Origin: Schizochytrium sp. TIO01
Lineage: Eukaryota > Sar > Bigyra > Thraustochytrida > Thraustochytriidae
Direction of reading: 5' to 3'
DNA: 64,000 nucleotides
NCBI GenBank assembly: GCA_004764695.1
Contig: SMSO01000004.1
Coordinates: 771,501 to 835,500 of the forward strand
The notes under the pieces are model-generated. The model searched no databases. It was given only the letters and a program-made list of their open reading frames with translations, and was not told where the DNA came from. Position 1 is the first letter of the stretch. Each line of letters opens with the position of its first letter. The position numbers and the translations under genes were made by a program. This document shows positions 1 to 11,858 of this stretch, piece after piece.

Positions 1-65
1 AAAAGAAGTAAACGTAAATGTTAATGTGCGTCTAGGGGACCTTAGGAAAGCGGGTAGAGTGCGTG

Positions 66-72
66 TATAAAA
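66..72 (+). promoter_or_regulatory. Possible TATA box of WrbA copy 1
   Basis: A TATAAAA heptamer lies 133 bp upstream of the preferred ATG at 199 and 46 bp upstream of an earlier in-frame ATG at 112. It is the only TATA-like element in the short leader seen here. The window starts just upstream, so the rest of the promoter is missing. The assignment rests on motif and distance only. Confidence 0.3.
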
Positions 73-198
73 CTGAGTCTGGCTGGTTTAAGAGAGAGAG
101 AGAAGTACAGGATGGAGCAAATCGCAATCCAGCAGATCCCAAACGAGCAGAAGACCAGAAACTTCGAGTCACTCAGACCAAACACCACCTCCGCCAAG

Positions 199-798
199 AT
201 GCCCTCCGTTGTCATTGTGTACTACTCCATGTACGGCCACATCCGTACCATGGCTGAGTCTATGAAGGCTGCCCTCGAGGAGAACGGCTGCGAGGCCAAG
301 CTCCTTCAGGTGCCCGAGACCCTCCCCGAGGAGGTGCTCGGCAAGATGGGCGCCCCGCCCAAGTCTGACGACGAGATCGCCACCCCCGAGGCTCTTGCCG
401 AGGCCGATGGTATCCTCTTCGGTATCCCGACCCGCTTCGGTATGGCCTGTGCCCAGATGAAGTCCTTCTTCGACTCCCTCGGTGGTCTTTGGCAGAAGCA
501 GGCTCTCGCCAACAAGCCCGCTGGTGTCTTCTTCTCCACTGCCACTCAGGGTGGTGGCCAGGAGACCACTGCTCTCACCTTTGTGACCCAGCTTACTCAC
601 CAGGGCATGATCTTCGTGCCTCTCGGCTACCCTAACCCGGTCATGTTCGACATGAACGAGATCCACGGTGGCTCTCCCTACGGAGCCGGTACCTTCGCTG
701 GTGCCGATGGCTCCCGCATGCCCAGCGACAGCGAGAAGAGCTTGGTTACCTCCCAGGCTGAGAAGTTCGCTGCCGTTGTCAAGAAGATGTCCGCCTAA
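199..798 (+). CDS. WrbA-type NAD(P)H:quinone oxidoreductase, copy 1
   Basis: This is a 199-residue flavodoxin-like protein that should bind FMN and carry out two-electron reduction of quinones, as bacterial WrbA and plant FQR1 do. The FMN-phosphate loop YYSMYGHI is at residues 8-15, GIPTRFG at 75-81, STATQGGGQETT at 113-124 and HGGSPYGAGT at 156-165. Length matches the family (about 200). The ATG at 199 is preferred because the other copies begin at the equivalent residue (MPVVGIVYY in copy 2) and it has a good context (ccgccaagATG). An in-frame ATG at 112 would add 29 residues with no recognisable function. Codons are strongly C-ending, as in the histone genes, suggesting high expression. 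It is the first of four same-strand paralogues. Confidence 0.95.
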   Translation: MPSVVIVYYSMYGHIRTMAESMKAALEENGCEAKLLQVPETLPEEVLGKMGAPPKSDDEIATPEALAEADGILFGIPTRFGMACAQMKSFFDSLGGLWQKQALANKPAGVFFSTATQGGGQETTALTFVTQLTHQGMIFVPLGYPNPVMFDMNEIHGGSPYGAGTFAGADGSRMPSDSEKSLVTSQAEKFAAVVKKMSA

Positions 799-1947
799 AC
801 TATGACGCTCCCTATCCTTTTCACAAACGTAAAGTACTCTACCTGATGGTATCATAACATATAACTATGAAATCAATCAATGAATCAACTTCTTCTTTTA
901 CCACTAGTCACTCTGAATATATATAAATTCCTTTGTATATCCTATGTGCTTTCCTTTACAAGGGAGTTCGTGCGAATCAGTCCACTTCAAATACTCCGTT
1001 TCTACAGAATTGTAATTCCTTGCTCCTTACGAAGAGGCTAAAATAGAGACTAGCCCCCGCATATCATCCCTAAGCTCCAAATGGGTTGTATCTCATCAGA
1101 CTTTATCATATAGCTCTCCGTTTCCTTTCCAAGTCCCAAGCTATGAGATCACATGCGCGTATTTTACCTGTAAGGTTAAATCGAGTGGAGACATTGCAAC
1201 GACCAAGAAGAGGCGAAACGCGGTAGCTTGGAGGCATCTTCTTTATCCAACCAATGTCCACCGGCTGGCTAGTGTCTCTGCGCAAACTACCTGGCACGAT
1301 CGGAGTACACTCACAACGCCTGGTAAACACAAGCATCGCTGTAATACCTGTCCTCTCGGAGATTCAAGTTGGCCCTACTTGTAGTTCCATCCCCAGCTAC
1401 TACGATTCGTACGACCCACTGACTAGCCCCTTTATTTTCTTCCTTTCCATCCCAGACCAGCTAGGGACCTCTGGTATGAAACCGTGTGTAGATCTGTGAA
1501 TCGACCTAGTTCTCTCCAAAGGTCTTACAAGCAAGCTGCTGGCCTTCCACTCAGCGTTGCGCTCTTCTGCCCATAAATATAAAAATATATAACGGCTAGG
1601 CGATCTGGGGCACCGATTCTCCTGCAAAGAGGCTAAAGGCAGACGACCAGGATCCGTTTAGCTCATAGGAAGATATCCCATCAAATGCCAAACTCGATAT
1701 ATGGCAGTGCTGCCTTGTCGTGACCCTGAAACGCTCAAAATTCCAACGTCGTTCAACTTCTTTGCGCCCATTGCTGAATGCCTGCATTCGTTCAAAGATG
1801 TCCTTCTGCGGCGCAATCGAGGTGGCTCGAAAGTTTCGACCCTGGCCTTGTGTGTGTCCTCTCTCCGACAGCCTCATTCCTGAAAAACCTGCACTTAAAG
1901 AATGCCAAAGCAATTGAAGTGGTTGCAGTGAATGCATACAGTACATC

Positions 1948-2013
1948 GCGTGCATGTGTGCGCACGCACGTGCATGTGTGCGCAGGTACCGATTGCGTGT
2001 GTGTGCGTGTGTG
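1948..2013. repeat. Alternating purine-pyrimidine (TG/CG) tract
   Basis: This tract is mostly alternating TG, CG and CA steps. The 14-bp unit TGCATGTGTGCGCA occurs at 1951-1964 and again at 1971-1984, followed by a GT-rich run. Such sequence is prone to left-handed Z-DNA (known property). Open frames across it (Cys/His/Ala/Arg-rich) are artefacts of the repeat. Confidence 0.7.
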
Positions 2014-5000
2014 AAGAGAAGGCAATTCACAATTCACGCAAGTTCAACTACGTTTATCTTCCTGACCCCGGTCTCCGCCACGCCCGGCCCTCGCGGCAGA
2101 CCTCTTCCAAAGTAGGGTGTGGTGATCTCCCTGTCCTTGAGGAGGCCAGCTGGTCTCGAGCTCAGCGCGAAGTTCCTCTTCAAAGCCAAGCCACGCAGCG
2201 ACGGCAAGTTGAATTGCAATCTTCCACCCCTCAACGGGGGTTGCGCAAATGTCCCCGAACGGCCGAAGGCTTTTTTATTCATTTATTTATTTCTCTATTT
2301 CTCTATTTCTTTACTTGATTATTTGTCTATTGGTTATTTGTTTATCTATTGAAGTATTTATTCATTGATTGATGCTACTACGGCAGCTCGTTCAATCGCC
2401 GCTCCTTCTCGGCTCGAAGAAGGGCCGCGCAGCCTCCGTGTGTGTGGGAGAGGGAGCTTAAGGGAAAGGCTTCGAGCTCGAGTTGGTTTTTGGAGGCGAA
2501 GAGGAAGACGACTTCAAGCAAGGCTTGGATCCACCTGCATGGGCACATCATAAAACGAAAGTGCATCAACAATTAAAAAAAAAGGTACATGAATAATAAA
2601 AATTGAAATTAAAGAAAGTTCATTGAGGCCCTCAAAAGAGGTAAATGGGATGTGGAAAAGCAGACAAGATAGCCAACTTAAAGAAAGCGGGGAATAGAAG
2701 AGAGCCACATAAAACTTTGGTCCATCGCTTTTACTTTAAAAATCGAAAATTAAAAAGGTGGAGGGTAAAAGAAGAAAAGGAAGAAGAAGTAAAAGTTAAT
2801 TTTCATCAGTAAGTTTTTTTAAAGATATATATATTTAAAATTAAATTAAGTTAGAGCTCGGACATAAATGGTTTCAATTTTGGGAAAGTAAAGCATTTAG
2901 CAAAAGAATATTATTTTAGTGTAAAGGATGAGGTCATACTGCAGCGGCATAGATGGGGTTGAAGTAATAGTATCCAGTAAAGTGCAAATCATCTTGGAGC
3001 CCCCCTCGAAGATTGCTACCGATCAAGAGTTTTGTATCTCTGGAGCGGCTGCAAACAGATTGCAGCGCAAACATCTTTCTTGTACTGAAGCGGCGTCTGC
3101 CGGTATTTAAAGCTGAAGAAATCTGACTTTCACTCCCTCGAAAGGTCTATCCAGAATCCCTCGTCGTCCATCGGTGAGCATCACAAGCTTCTCGAAATGA
3201 AAAACTAAGTTGCGTATTTGTGTTGGAGTCAATCTAATTACTCAAGCTTGATAAAAGGTGTCAGCTTTTTGATAAGACGTCTATCAGATCTACATAGATT
3301 CAGGAACCTTCAGTTGGGCCTAACAAATATTCTTGCTGACGGTAAACTTCGTCTGTAAAGTGAAAAATGAAGTTCCGAGTTTGTTTCACCAATTCATTGA
3401 AACTAAAACCCTGCGACACAATATTAGTTGCCTGGATCACAAAGAAAATAAACGTTTGTGTCAGACCCATACCTATACGGAGATCTCTTTTCAGATCTTT
3501 TTTTAGCTCCAATTGTCAACCTTTTAATGTATCTGAAGCAAGGCATATCGCCATCTCTCCAGCTCGTGGGCGCACATTTCTTTCTGCATCTGACATATCT
3601 TTATGCTTGGGAGACACAAAGATTATAAAGGAAATATAGACGAGTAAAATTACGTGTTATATCCTCATTCAAGTTTATTAGTTTTCATTCAAAAATGTAC
3701 ACGCAGCACGTGAATGATTAAGTCTTCTTTAATCTATACGTAGACCACAATAGTCCTACGAACTAAGAGAGGCATGTGGTATGATTAATTTTTGTTTTCC
3801 ATTGAGAGCGCAATGATGAATACAATATCCTCTTCAATTCAGGTCTCAGTTCCAAGGAAATTATGAAGGAAGAAGAAATATCTGACAAGTCAAAGATTCG
3901 CAAGCTCAGTTTACACAAGAAGGGAGCTGCGAGGTGTTGGAGCACTCGTATCTTGGAATTACAGTGGACAACATCACCATTCCCAGAATTGCTGTCATTT
4001 ATTTACAACATATAAACTAGAACTAAAATAAATATCTCAGAATTATTTGAATTTGAAAATAAAAAGATATAATTAAAAAGTGACTTTGTTTATAATTGAT
4101 TTAAAAGAAGAAAAAAAAGACTAAAACTAAAATATGATCTTTAACACGAAGATCCCGCATTTTAAAGCCTTTTTTATATCGAGCATCAATTTTGTTTTAG
4201 TTTCCTAATAAACTCCCTTAATCTTAAAAAAATGAAAATTAAAGAAAAAAGATACAGCGGAGATCTTCAGCACTTCAGTGCTAGTACCCACTAGGCACCT
4301 AGCTAGCCAGCATACGTGTGATAGAAGATAGATAGACTGATATTTTCGGGAGTTGCGCACCAAGATCCGGCACCTCACACGTTAAGTAGTACCCGGTGTG
4401 ATTCATGAAGCGGCACGCGACTTTCCGGATGCACGGCAGAACGCGAAATTTAAAGCTTTGGAATGAGTGGACCATGGATCACGATGCATTGCAGGTTTTT
4501 TACGTTGCGCTTGATGAGCAAGTTCATACATCAAAATAAAGCTAACTGCTATTATTGCTATCACCTCATTCTCATTTTCATTTTCATTTTTTACGTCAAT
4601 AAATTAATATAAATTAAATTAAATTTTGGGTATGGTATTCGATTTTCTTACTTTTAATCATGGATATCAAGCATAAAGGCTCAGAAGCGTGGGAGCAAAA
4701 TCACGACAGTAATTGGTGGCTGTTGATCAGCTTTAGTTAGAACAAGAGGCACGCCGCCAGTTTCACAAAGACCTTGAAAAGTTGGACTTGTCAAAAGGCG
4801 CGGATCCTACGACCCATGCATGTAAAAATATAAAAATATATTAAAAAATTGGGCAGAAAACTAAGAAGAAAAAAGATCGAGTTTATTTCGGGAAAATCTG
4901 CGCTTGAAATAAAAGAAAAAAGTTCTGTTCATGGAAAATTCAGGAATGTTATATTTTTAAAAGAGGAAGTAAGGAAACAGAAAGTAGAGAAGAAGAGAAA

Positions 5001-7927
5001 AGTTCAGGCTTGCGGTGACTTCCTGAGGGTTCTTTGATCAAGCCGACTTGGGATGCGTCCTTTTCTGACTCTGGGCCCGTTTTCCATTGTTGTTAGTGTC
5101 GTTGTCTTGCCATATTCATCACAGGTTCTCTTCACCTTACTCTTTCCGTCCGTCCGCTCGATTGATGGATGTATCTCGTCTGATGGCTTCTTCTTCGCCA
5201 TTCTATTCTTCGCCATTCTTCTGCTACACCAAGTTGTCATAAGCCCATATAACGATACTCTATGTATACACTCTTCCTGGGGACTCAGGGCTGCTTGAGT
5301 CATGTGTTGCGTGACTTTTCCTGCAATGTTTGGGGCTGCGAAGGCAGACGCTGCTACTTTTGCTTATCTGGCTCGGACGCTTGCTGACCTCGGCTTCTAC
5401 GTGGCTCAAAGATCGAAGATGTCGAAGTTATTTAACACAGAAAGTTAGCGGGAAGATGCGGGGTATCGTAGAGATTGCTCAAGATAAACTTTGATAGTGC
5501 ATGTAATGGTTTGCAGCGTTTGAGTTTTATCAGGGTGATCTCTACTGGTCAGAGAAAATGGAATTGCAATTTGGATGCCTCCTTCAAGTTCTTACCTGAT
5601 TATAGCTATGATAAGGCTACTCTTCGTTACCTCTGCAGATTTAGATGAGGTATCGAAGCCATGTAACAACAAATCCAGATATCTTCTCCATTCCATATGC
5701 GAACTTAGGGTTAACCTGTGGGTATGATAAGAGAAAGAACTCTTTACACTAATTGCAAGAATTCGTTACTATAATTAAATTGTGGCTTATCACTCGTCGA
5801 ATCTGCAACTTCTGCAGCTATTGGTATGCTTACATTGATGGAGATCTGATGCGACCCGCATTTTCCATCAATAAGCTATATATAAAAGATGCGGATGACT
5901 TTGACACGCTAGAAAAAAATGGCGCCCAATTTAGTACCAATTACAATGTGAACATTGTGGTACTGGTTCAAGCCCCAAGTTACATTTGAACGAGCTATTT
6001 CGCTTTATGAATATTCTGTAGGCTTCTGCGGATATTGCCTTAATGTGCAACGATGCGATGATGCTGTACTCTGTCATTTCTTTTCTTCACCACCTTTTCG
6101 GAAACTTTAAAATGAATATTATTGCTAATGATACCATTCGCAGCACGTAATGGCCACTCAGTTCTCGTTTCGATTTGATATGTTTCCTAGATTTGCTCTG
6201 TATAGATTAAGAAGAAAATGAATTTGTGCAATGTACTGTACATTTTTATTTTTATATTAATCAAATGCATTTAACAATTATAGCGTGTGCAAACGAGTCT
6301 GACTCATGACCAGCCTTTGAAGTTATAAATCTATTAATGCCAAGGTACCGAGTTAGTCATCTGATAAAGCAAACATATCACCAGCTCAGTAAAATCCTCA
6401 TCATTTTGTTTTGCAACGCGATAATAGTCCCCTGAGCCCAGATACGTACATGTGATAAAACTAGGATCTAGCAGCATGCTTTGACTTGAACATATACTAC
6501 GGAGTTGCACAAGATGCCCTTTTAGCAAGATTTCCAATCAATATTCCAAGTCAGGTCGACATCCACAACAGTTGAAACGTTCCAGAAGCACCAAAAGATG
6601 CATGCACAAAAAGCATATACCTAGCTAAGCTCGATTATATGTATATAATAATCGTCCTTTGGCCAGGACATGCGCATTTGCTTTGTAGCTCTAGAGGACA
6701 GCTATATTTCCAGATGCTATTTTCTATTCACGGCTCTGATTTATCCTTCTTCATGTTTCTACCAGCCTGCTTTATCTTCCTCTTCATTCACATAGGTCGG
6801 TAAAAAAACCTACATTAAAAACATTTTCTTATTTATCATTGTTTAATTTTAAAATGTAATAAAAGAAATAAAAAGCTTCCTCCACTTTTCTTCGTAATGA
6901 TGGAGCTTCACAGTTCATCCGTGTGAAGACAAAGCACCTCCGTCCCCTTCCAGGATACAGCTATTCGATCTTTTCAGCCCCTCACGAAGCCTTCCTTTTT
7001 AACAGACAAGGAATGCCTCTTTGTGAGTTGTGAGGGGGTCAGTCAGTAAGTCAGTCAATGAGCGGGTGAATGAATGAATGAGTGGGTGAGTGAATGAGGC
7101 GTGAATAAGGGAGGGAGGAAGTCAGTCGGCCATAAAGGCAGTGAGCAGGCGCAGCAATGCCGTTTCTCAGCGGAATGAAGGTTTTTCCAGTTGGTTTTTT
7201 GCTTTTTGTCTTTGATGGTTATTTTTTTACAAAGAAGAACAACTATATGCCGCACGGTGTAGTATGACTGTTTGTTTCTTCTTCTTCACGGTATCGTATT
7301 TGTAGGTAGGTGTACCTACTGTTATGAATCTCTCCTCATCCATTCTTTTTATATCTTATTCGATTTGTAGCTGGCAGAGATTATGGAAAAGGATCGCAAA
7401 ATAAGTTTGAGCTGACTGACTATACAGAGAAAGTAAATCAACTTTCAGAACAGCAGGTAGTAGAAAGTGTCTTTGCTATTTCACTATTGATCTTCAATCA
7501 CAAACTTGAACTATAAATAAGCAAAACAAAAGTAAAGGCCTCCAAAAGAGATGTGAAGAAGGTACCACCTACCTGTTTATTTGCTGCATCATCAGATTCC
7601 TCGCAGTCGCTGGCACCTCCATTCACAGCCGTTCGCGTGCTTGCTTGCCTGCCTGCCTGCTCTCCATAATAAAAATCGGAAGCCAGCTACCCCATCGCCG
7701 AGGCTGTCTACACCTGTCTTCGTGAGGCCATGAACGCAGAGCTTAGACTTTTAGATTCTGCATTACATTCGTCATCGATGGCACATACATACACACTCTC
7801 ACGCTCACACTATTCGCACACCTTCTGCCGCTAGCGCCAGGATAAGACCCGCTAGGCGATGCCTAGACAGGCAGCGGCTTCGGAAAACCGAGCTCGCAAC
7901 TCCGAAATGGGAAGGTCGCGCCAGGCT

Positions 7928-7991
7928 TCAATTTCAATTTCAATTGAACTCGACGGAGAAGAAGACGAAGAAGACGAAGAAGACGAAGAAG
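7928..7991. repeat. Short AATTTC and GACGAAGAA repeats
   Basis: Three tandem CAATTT-like units are followed by a GAAGAAGAC run with 9-bp periodicity. The translation would be acidic low complexity, and there is no supporting coding context. Confidence 0.55.
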
Positions 7992-8144
7992 GTGCTCTCA
8001 GTCTCGGCTCCTCTTCGCCTGGCTGCAGGGTCTGGCTTGTGTGGAGGGGCTCAAGGCTGACTTCGTTTTCACAAAGCTGGAGGCCAACAAAGGCTCTCGT
8101 TACGAACTAAGTACTTTTGTAATGGTGCGCCCTCCTATGGGAAA

Positions 8145-8146
<2 letters not shown>

Positions 8147-8219
<73 letters not shown>
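8147..8219. repeat. (GAAA)18 microsatellite
   Basis: About 73 bp of almost perfect GAAA tetranucleotide, giving a one-strand polypurine tract. Both strands are open through it (Lys/Glu on one, Phe/Leu/Ser on the other), so open frames here should be disregarded. Confidence 0.95.
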
Positions 8220-8499
8220 TCTCATCATCATGTTCAATCTCAGCAGTCCATCGATCAACCAACCTCAGTGCTCTTCTGTAATAAATAAACTCTGCGATGA
8301 AAAGCAGCGTCGCAAGCTCGGGACCTCGCGCCGAGGCCTCGAAACCCCGACAGCGGCAGCCGAGGGAGGCGTGGCTCTTCACTTCGCCTGCGCTCCCAGC
8401 AAGTTATCTTACCCGGCGAACACAATCTCATCGCAGGAGCTTTGATCAGGCAGTATATGAATAATATGGGTGCATAGGATTGCAATCGCAACGCGTTTG

Positions 8500-8655
8500 T
8501 AGATATGTATGTGTGTGAATGAGTGAATGAGTGAATGAATGTATGAATGAATGAATGTTATCTATGGATTTGTGTATCTATCTATGTATGTATCTTGCAA
8601 TATATATATATATATACGTATGTATGTGTCTATGAATGTATGTATGTATCTCTTT
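8500..8655. repeat. Composite TGTA/GAAT/(TA)8 repeat
   Basis: The tract has GTATGTGT steps, GAATGAGT/GAATGAAT units (about 8515-8560), a (TA)8 run at 8600-8616, and TGTATGTA units to 8652. It looks like a chain of slipped tetranucleotides. No coding or RNA feature is evident. Confidence 0.85.
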
Positions 8656-9183
8656 TCACGAGTCAAATCCACGAAGGGTTTAAGAGGAAGCAACAAAGGC
8701 TCTGTCCGCTTCTGAGTCGAGGCCTGCATGAGTTTCTATTGTTTCTATTGCTTCTATTGATATTGACGAGGACGATGCGTCGCTCTGAGGGGATCGTGGG
8801 CATTCTCGCTGCGACGGGGCACAAACAACGCCCAAACGGGCCTTTAAAGATCTTCGGCGTCGCGCTTCGCATTCAAGAAGAGACATAATCGTGAGGTGAT
8901 CTGAACGAAAACATTGTTAGAGAGAAATCGTTGGATTTTATCATTTTGAATAGAATGATTGTCAGAGAATAATTTTTAAAATAATTAAATAAAATAATTT
9001 GACAAACTAAATGAATAAATGAGATTATCTTTTGGGGGAGGGATTTAATTAAACGAAGGAACGATGATAGGTTTAAAGGTAAGGGTATTCGTAAGAGCAC
9101 CAGCTTGAAAAAAACGTTTTTAGTCGTTTTAAAAGTAAAATTATTGTTTGCTTCTTTTCTTTCTTTTTTAAGCGGCTTTTGGT

Positions 9184-9207
9184 TTTATTTATTTATTTAT
9201 TTATTTT
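9184..9207. repeat. (TTTA)n microsatellite
   Basis: Roughly six TTTA units lie in AT-rich DNA about 230 bp upstream of WrbA copy 2. The run could help exclude nucleosomes at that promoter, but this is speculative. Confidence 0.8.
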
Positions 9208-9375
9208 TAAGTTTTATTTATTTTAAGGGGGGAGTAATAAGCCGCTTGGTTCCATGGATCAGTTATGCACCAGTAAGGGTTCCCCTAGTTATACTATGAG
9301 TGAAAGGAAGAAGAGGAGGCGGAGAAGGGTGCATGGAAACAGCAAACCCGAAATCAAAGCCAAGTCAAGAGGCAC

Positions 9376-9377
<2 letters not shown>

Positions 9378-9410
<33 letters not shown>
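9378..9410 (+). repeat. (CAG)10-CAA tract in the leader of WrbA copy 2
   Basis: Ten CAG units followed by CAA end 25 bp before the copy 2 ATG at 9436. The glutamine-encoding frame starts upstream (9300 region) and runs out of frame with the flavoprotein. It therefore reads as a 5' UTR trinucleotide repeat, not a polyglutamine extension. Confidence 0.85.
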
Positions 9411-9435
9411 GACCAAGTAAATTCATCCAAGCAAG

Positions 9436-10035
9436 ATGCCCGTCGTCGGAATTGTGTACTACTCCATGTACGGCCACATCCGTACCATGGCCGAGCACAT
9501 GCGCGATGTTCTCGAGGAGAACGGCTGCGACGTCAAGCTCATGCAGGTCCCTGAGACCCTCCCCGAGGAGGTTCTCGGCAAGATGGGCGCACCGCCCAAG
9601 TCCGAGGATGAGATCGCCACCCCGGATGCCATCGCTGCCTGCGATGGTCTCCTCTTTGGTATCCCGACCCGCTTTGGTATGGCTGCTGCCCAGATGAAGG
9701 CCTTCCTCGACCAGACCGGAGGTCTCTGGCAGAAGCAGTCTCTCTCTGGCATGCCCGCCGGTATCTTCTTCTCGACTGCCACCCAGGGTGGTGGCCAGGA
9801 GACTACTGCTCTCACCTTCCTTACCCAGTTTACCCACCACGGCATCATGTACGTGCCGCTCGGCTTTGCTGACCCTAACATGTTTAGCTTCGAGGAGATT
9901 CACGGTGGATCCCCTTACGGTGCCGGCACCTTCGCTGGCCCTGATGGCTCCCGCATGCCCAGCGAGCTCGAGAAGAAGATTGCCACCACCCAGGCTGAGC
10001 GCTTCGCCGACGTTGTCAAGAAGCTCTCTAGCTAA
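9436..10035 (+). CDS. WrbA-type NAD(P)H:quinone oxidoreductase, copy 2
   Basis: This 199-residue paralogue of copy 1 has the same length and motifs in the same order: YYSMYGHI near the N-terminus, GIPTRFGM, STATQGGGQETT and HGGSPYGAGT. It should be a cytosolic FMN-dependent quinone reductase. The ATG at 9436 is the first in this frame and is preceded by AAG, as in copy 1. A CAG repeat sits just upstream, in another frame. An AATAAA near 10330, about 290 bp after the stop, could be a polyadenylation signal. Codon use is strongly C-ending. I see no truncation or missing motif. Confidence 0.95.
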   Translation: MPVVGIVYYSMYGHIRTMAEHMRDVLEENGCDVKLMQVPETLPEEVLGKMGAPPKSEDEIATPDAIAACDGLLFGIPTRFGMAAAQMKAFLDQTGGLWQKQSLSGMPAGIFFSTATQGGGQETTALTFLTQFTHHGIMYVPLGFADPNMFSFEEIHGGSPYGAGTFAGPDGSRMPSELEKKIATTQAERFADVVKKLSS

Positions 10036-11822
10036 ACACCCATTGCGTCTTCGATAGATACATTTCCCATTCCCAAAAGCAGTAGCAGCAACAGCCTCGC
10101 ACATTGTTTTGGCGAAAACGCTCTCCTTACCAAAGTTGCAGATTCGTTGGTGATTGAGCACCGCTGCACTGTTTATATGAATCCGCTACCCTAGTGAATC
10201 CGTAAACATCAAAAACATCAGCATACATATTCTACACATTTCCTTACTTATGATTGGCCTAGTCGCTTTTCATGTACATTGTATCTTGACTTTTGGCTGT
10301 TGGCACGAAGTGCAATCTGCATCTTAGCAATAAACTCTCTCGATTACTAAAAGAGTAATGAGAGCTGATCTTATCCGAAGCGTTCAATGTACACGCTTTG
10401 ATCCCTGATTCGTGTTTCTAAACTCTGTAAAGAATGATTCTACCTAGTGTAGGCAGGGCAGGTAGCAAATATTTGCTGACTTATTATGTAAAAGCATTGT
10501 TTAAATATAAAACAGTAAAAGAGAAATCCAACGTCTTTACCAGCAGCCAGATCCTTGAAAAAAAAAAAAGAGACTTCACACTACATATTTATTGATTAGT
10601 ACTAGCACTATTACAGTTCTTCTTTCTAGTTCTCTCCACAGCTTTTATGATAGAATCCAGTCAGATCGCTCCTGGGATGCACGCCTATATGGTTTGGCGT
10701 TCTTTTTTGCATGCTCCTCTCAATGCATGCAGATCCTACGTAGTGTCTACAATCGAGACCTTTCTCTTGCTCAGCTCAAACAGATTTAATTATGATTCAA
10801 ACCAGGCCAGGCAAAAACTCTATCGAGCACTGTGAGAATTCACATGTTCTCTCCCGATATGACACTCCTTGGAAGAGCCACTTTCGTTTACATAATTGTC
10901 CCCCCGTTTAAGGTTAATTAAACCCGCAGAACAAAGACTGTGTGCTGTGCAATGGCCCGAAACCTCTCTATTGGGACACCATGCGACCGGATCTTCTTGA
11001 GTAATACTCCGGGCGGATTCGAAAAATAATCAAATGAGGAACTGACCCCGGTGTCACTTGGATTGCAGCTGTACTGCAAGTTGCACCGTCGCTTTTTGAG
11101 TTCAAGCTCAGCAGGCCTAGGACAGACACAGAATTAAATAGACTTGAGGAATCCTCAGCTTTGCATTTGACCCGAGTTAATTTAATCTTGCTCGATCCTA
11201 TTAGTTTTGCAAAATTCTGTCAGCTCCACACTACGGCTTCAAACCCCGTAACACAAGAAAATAGGCTTCTGTCAACCCTTTAAATATCTCAACTTCACAT
11301 CGCGAGCCAGCTTCATCAATACCCAAAGTGCGTTTACCAAATCCGTTACCCCAATTTTACGGACTCGGCCCTCCTCACGCACGATTTCGAGCTTCGCCAT
11401 AGGACTCTCTTACAGGTCCCTAAGCTCCCGTCGCAAAACAACCATACAGTCTGACACAGGGTCACCTTTGACGGTGCCGCCATCATGCTGTGTATCTTTA
11501 GTCAAACAAGTACTATGACCCTCCTAGCAGTTCAAGATAGCAACATTTTCAATTTATAAGAACTATAAGTACGATTCGTTAATGTAAAGAAGGGCTAAAG
11601 ATATTTTGTTTCCCTATATCTCCTTCTCTACATATATATACATATGTTATTTTTTATTATTTTAACAAGCGAAGCGCCGCGAGCGTAGCAGCTGTTTCTT
11701 TCCCCTCCGGCTCCCTCGCCCGTGATCGACAAGCTGCTGCGTCTCTGCGGAGGCTTGACGCCGGCGCTCGCAGGGCCTCGGAAGCCGGGCCTCCGCGAGC
11801 CGAGGCGCCCCTTTCGCAGCGT

Positions 11823-11858
11823 GTTTGTTTGTTTGTTTGTTTGTTTGTTTGTTTGTTT
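11823..11858. repeat. (GTTT)9 microsatellite
   Basis: Nine GTTT units lie inside a GC-rich islet. On the opposite strand this gives an open Thr/Lys/Gln repeat with no coding meaning. Confidence 0.9.

Larger units (their letters stand above)
799..9435. other. 8.6-kb spacer between WrbA copies 1 and 2, no convincing gene
   Basis: This is AT-rich DNA with short GC-rich islets (about 2.05-2.5, 7.85-8.1 and 8.3-8.4 kb) and several simple repeats listed separately. Short open frames occur on both strands, but none has a recognisable motif, codon bias like the neighbours, or length above chance. The first few hundred bases should contain the 3' UTR of copy 1 and the last few hundred the promoter and leader of copy 2. 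No tRNA, terminal repeat or transposase was recognised. Confidence 0.6.

Noticed and set aside
1596-2030. 144-codon minus-strand open frame in the first spacer
   Set aside because: A third of it translates the TG/CG repeat tract into Cys/His/Ala/Arg low complexity, and the rest has no motif or codon bias.
8107-8445. Open frames on both strands across the GAAA run
   Set aside because: Both are produced by the tetranucleotide repeat, which has no stop codon in any frame. No coding signal is seen on either side.
799-9435. Transposable element between WrbA copies 1 and 2
   Set aside because: I looked for terminal inverted or direct long repeats, a transposase or reverse transcriptase motif, and target duplications and saw none by eye. 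A self-alignment could still reveal one.
9289-10161. 290-codon minus-strand open frame opposite WrbA copy 2
   Set aside because: Antisense shadow caused by the strong C-ending codon bias of the real gene; similar shadows lie opposite copies 1, 3 and 4.
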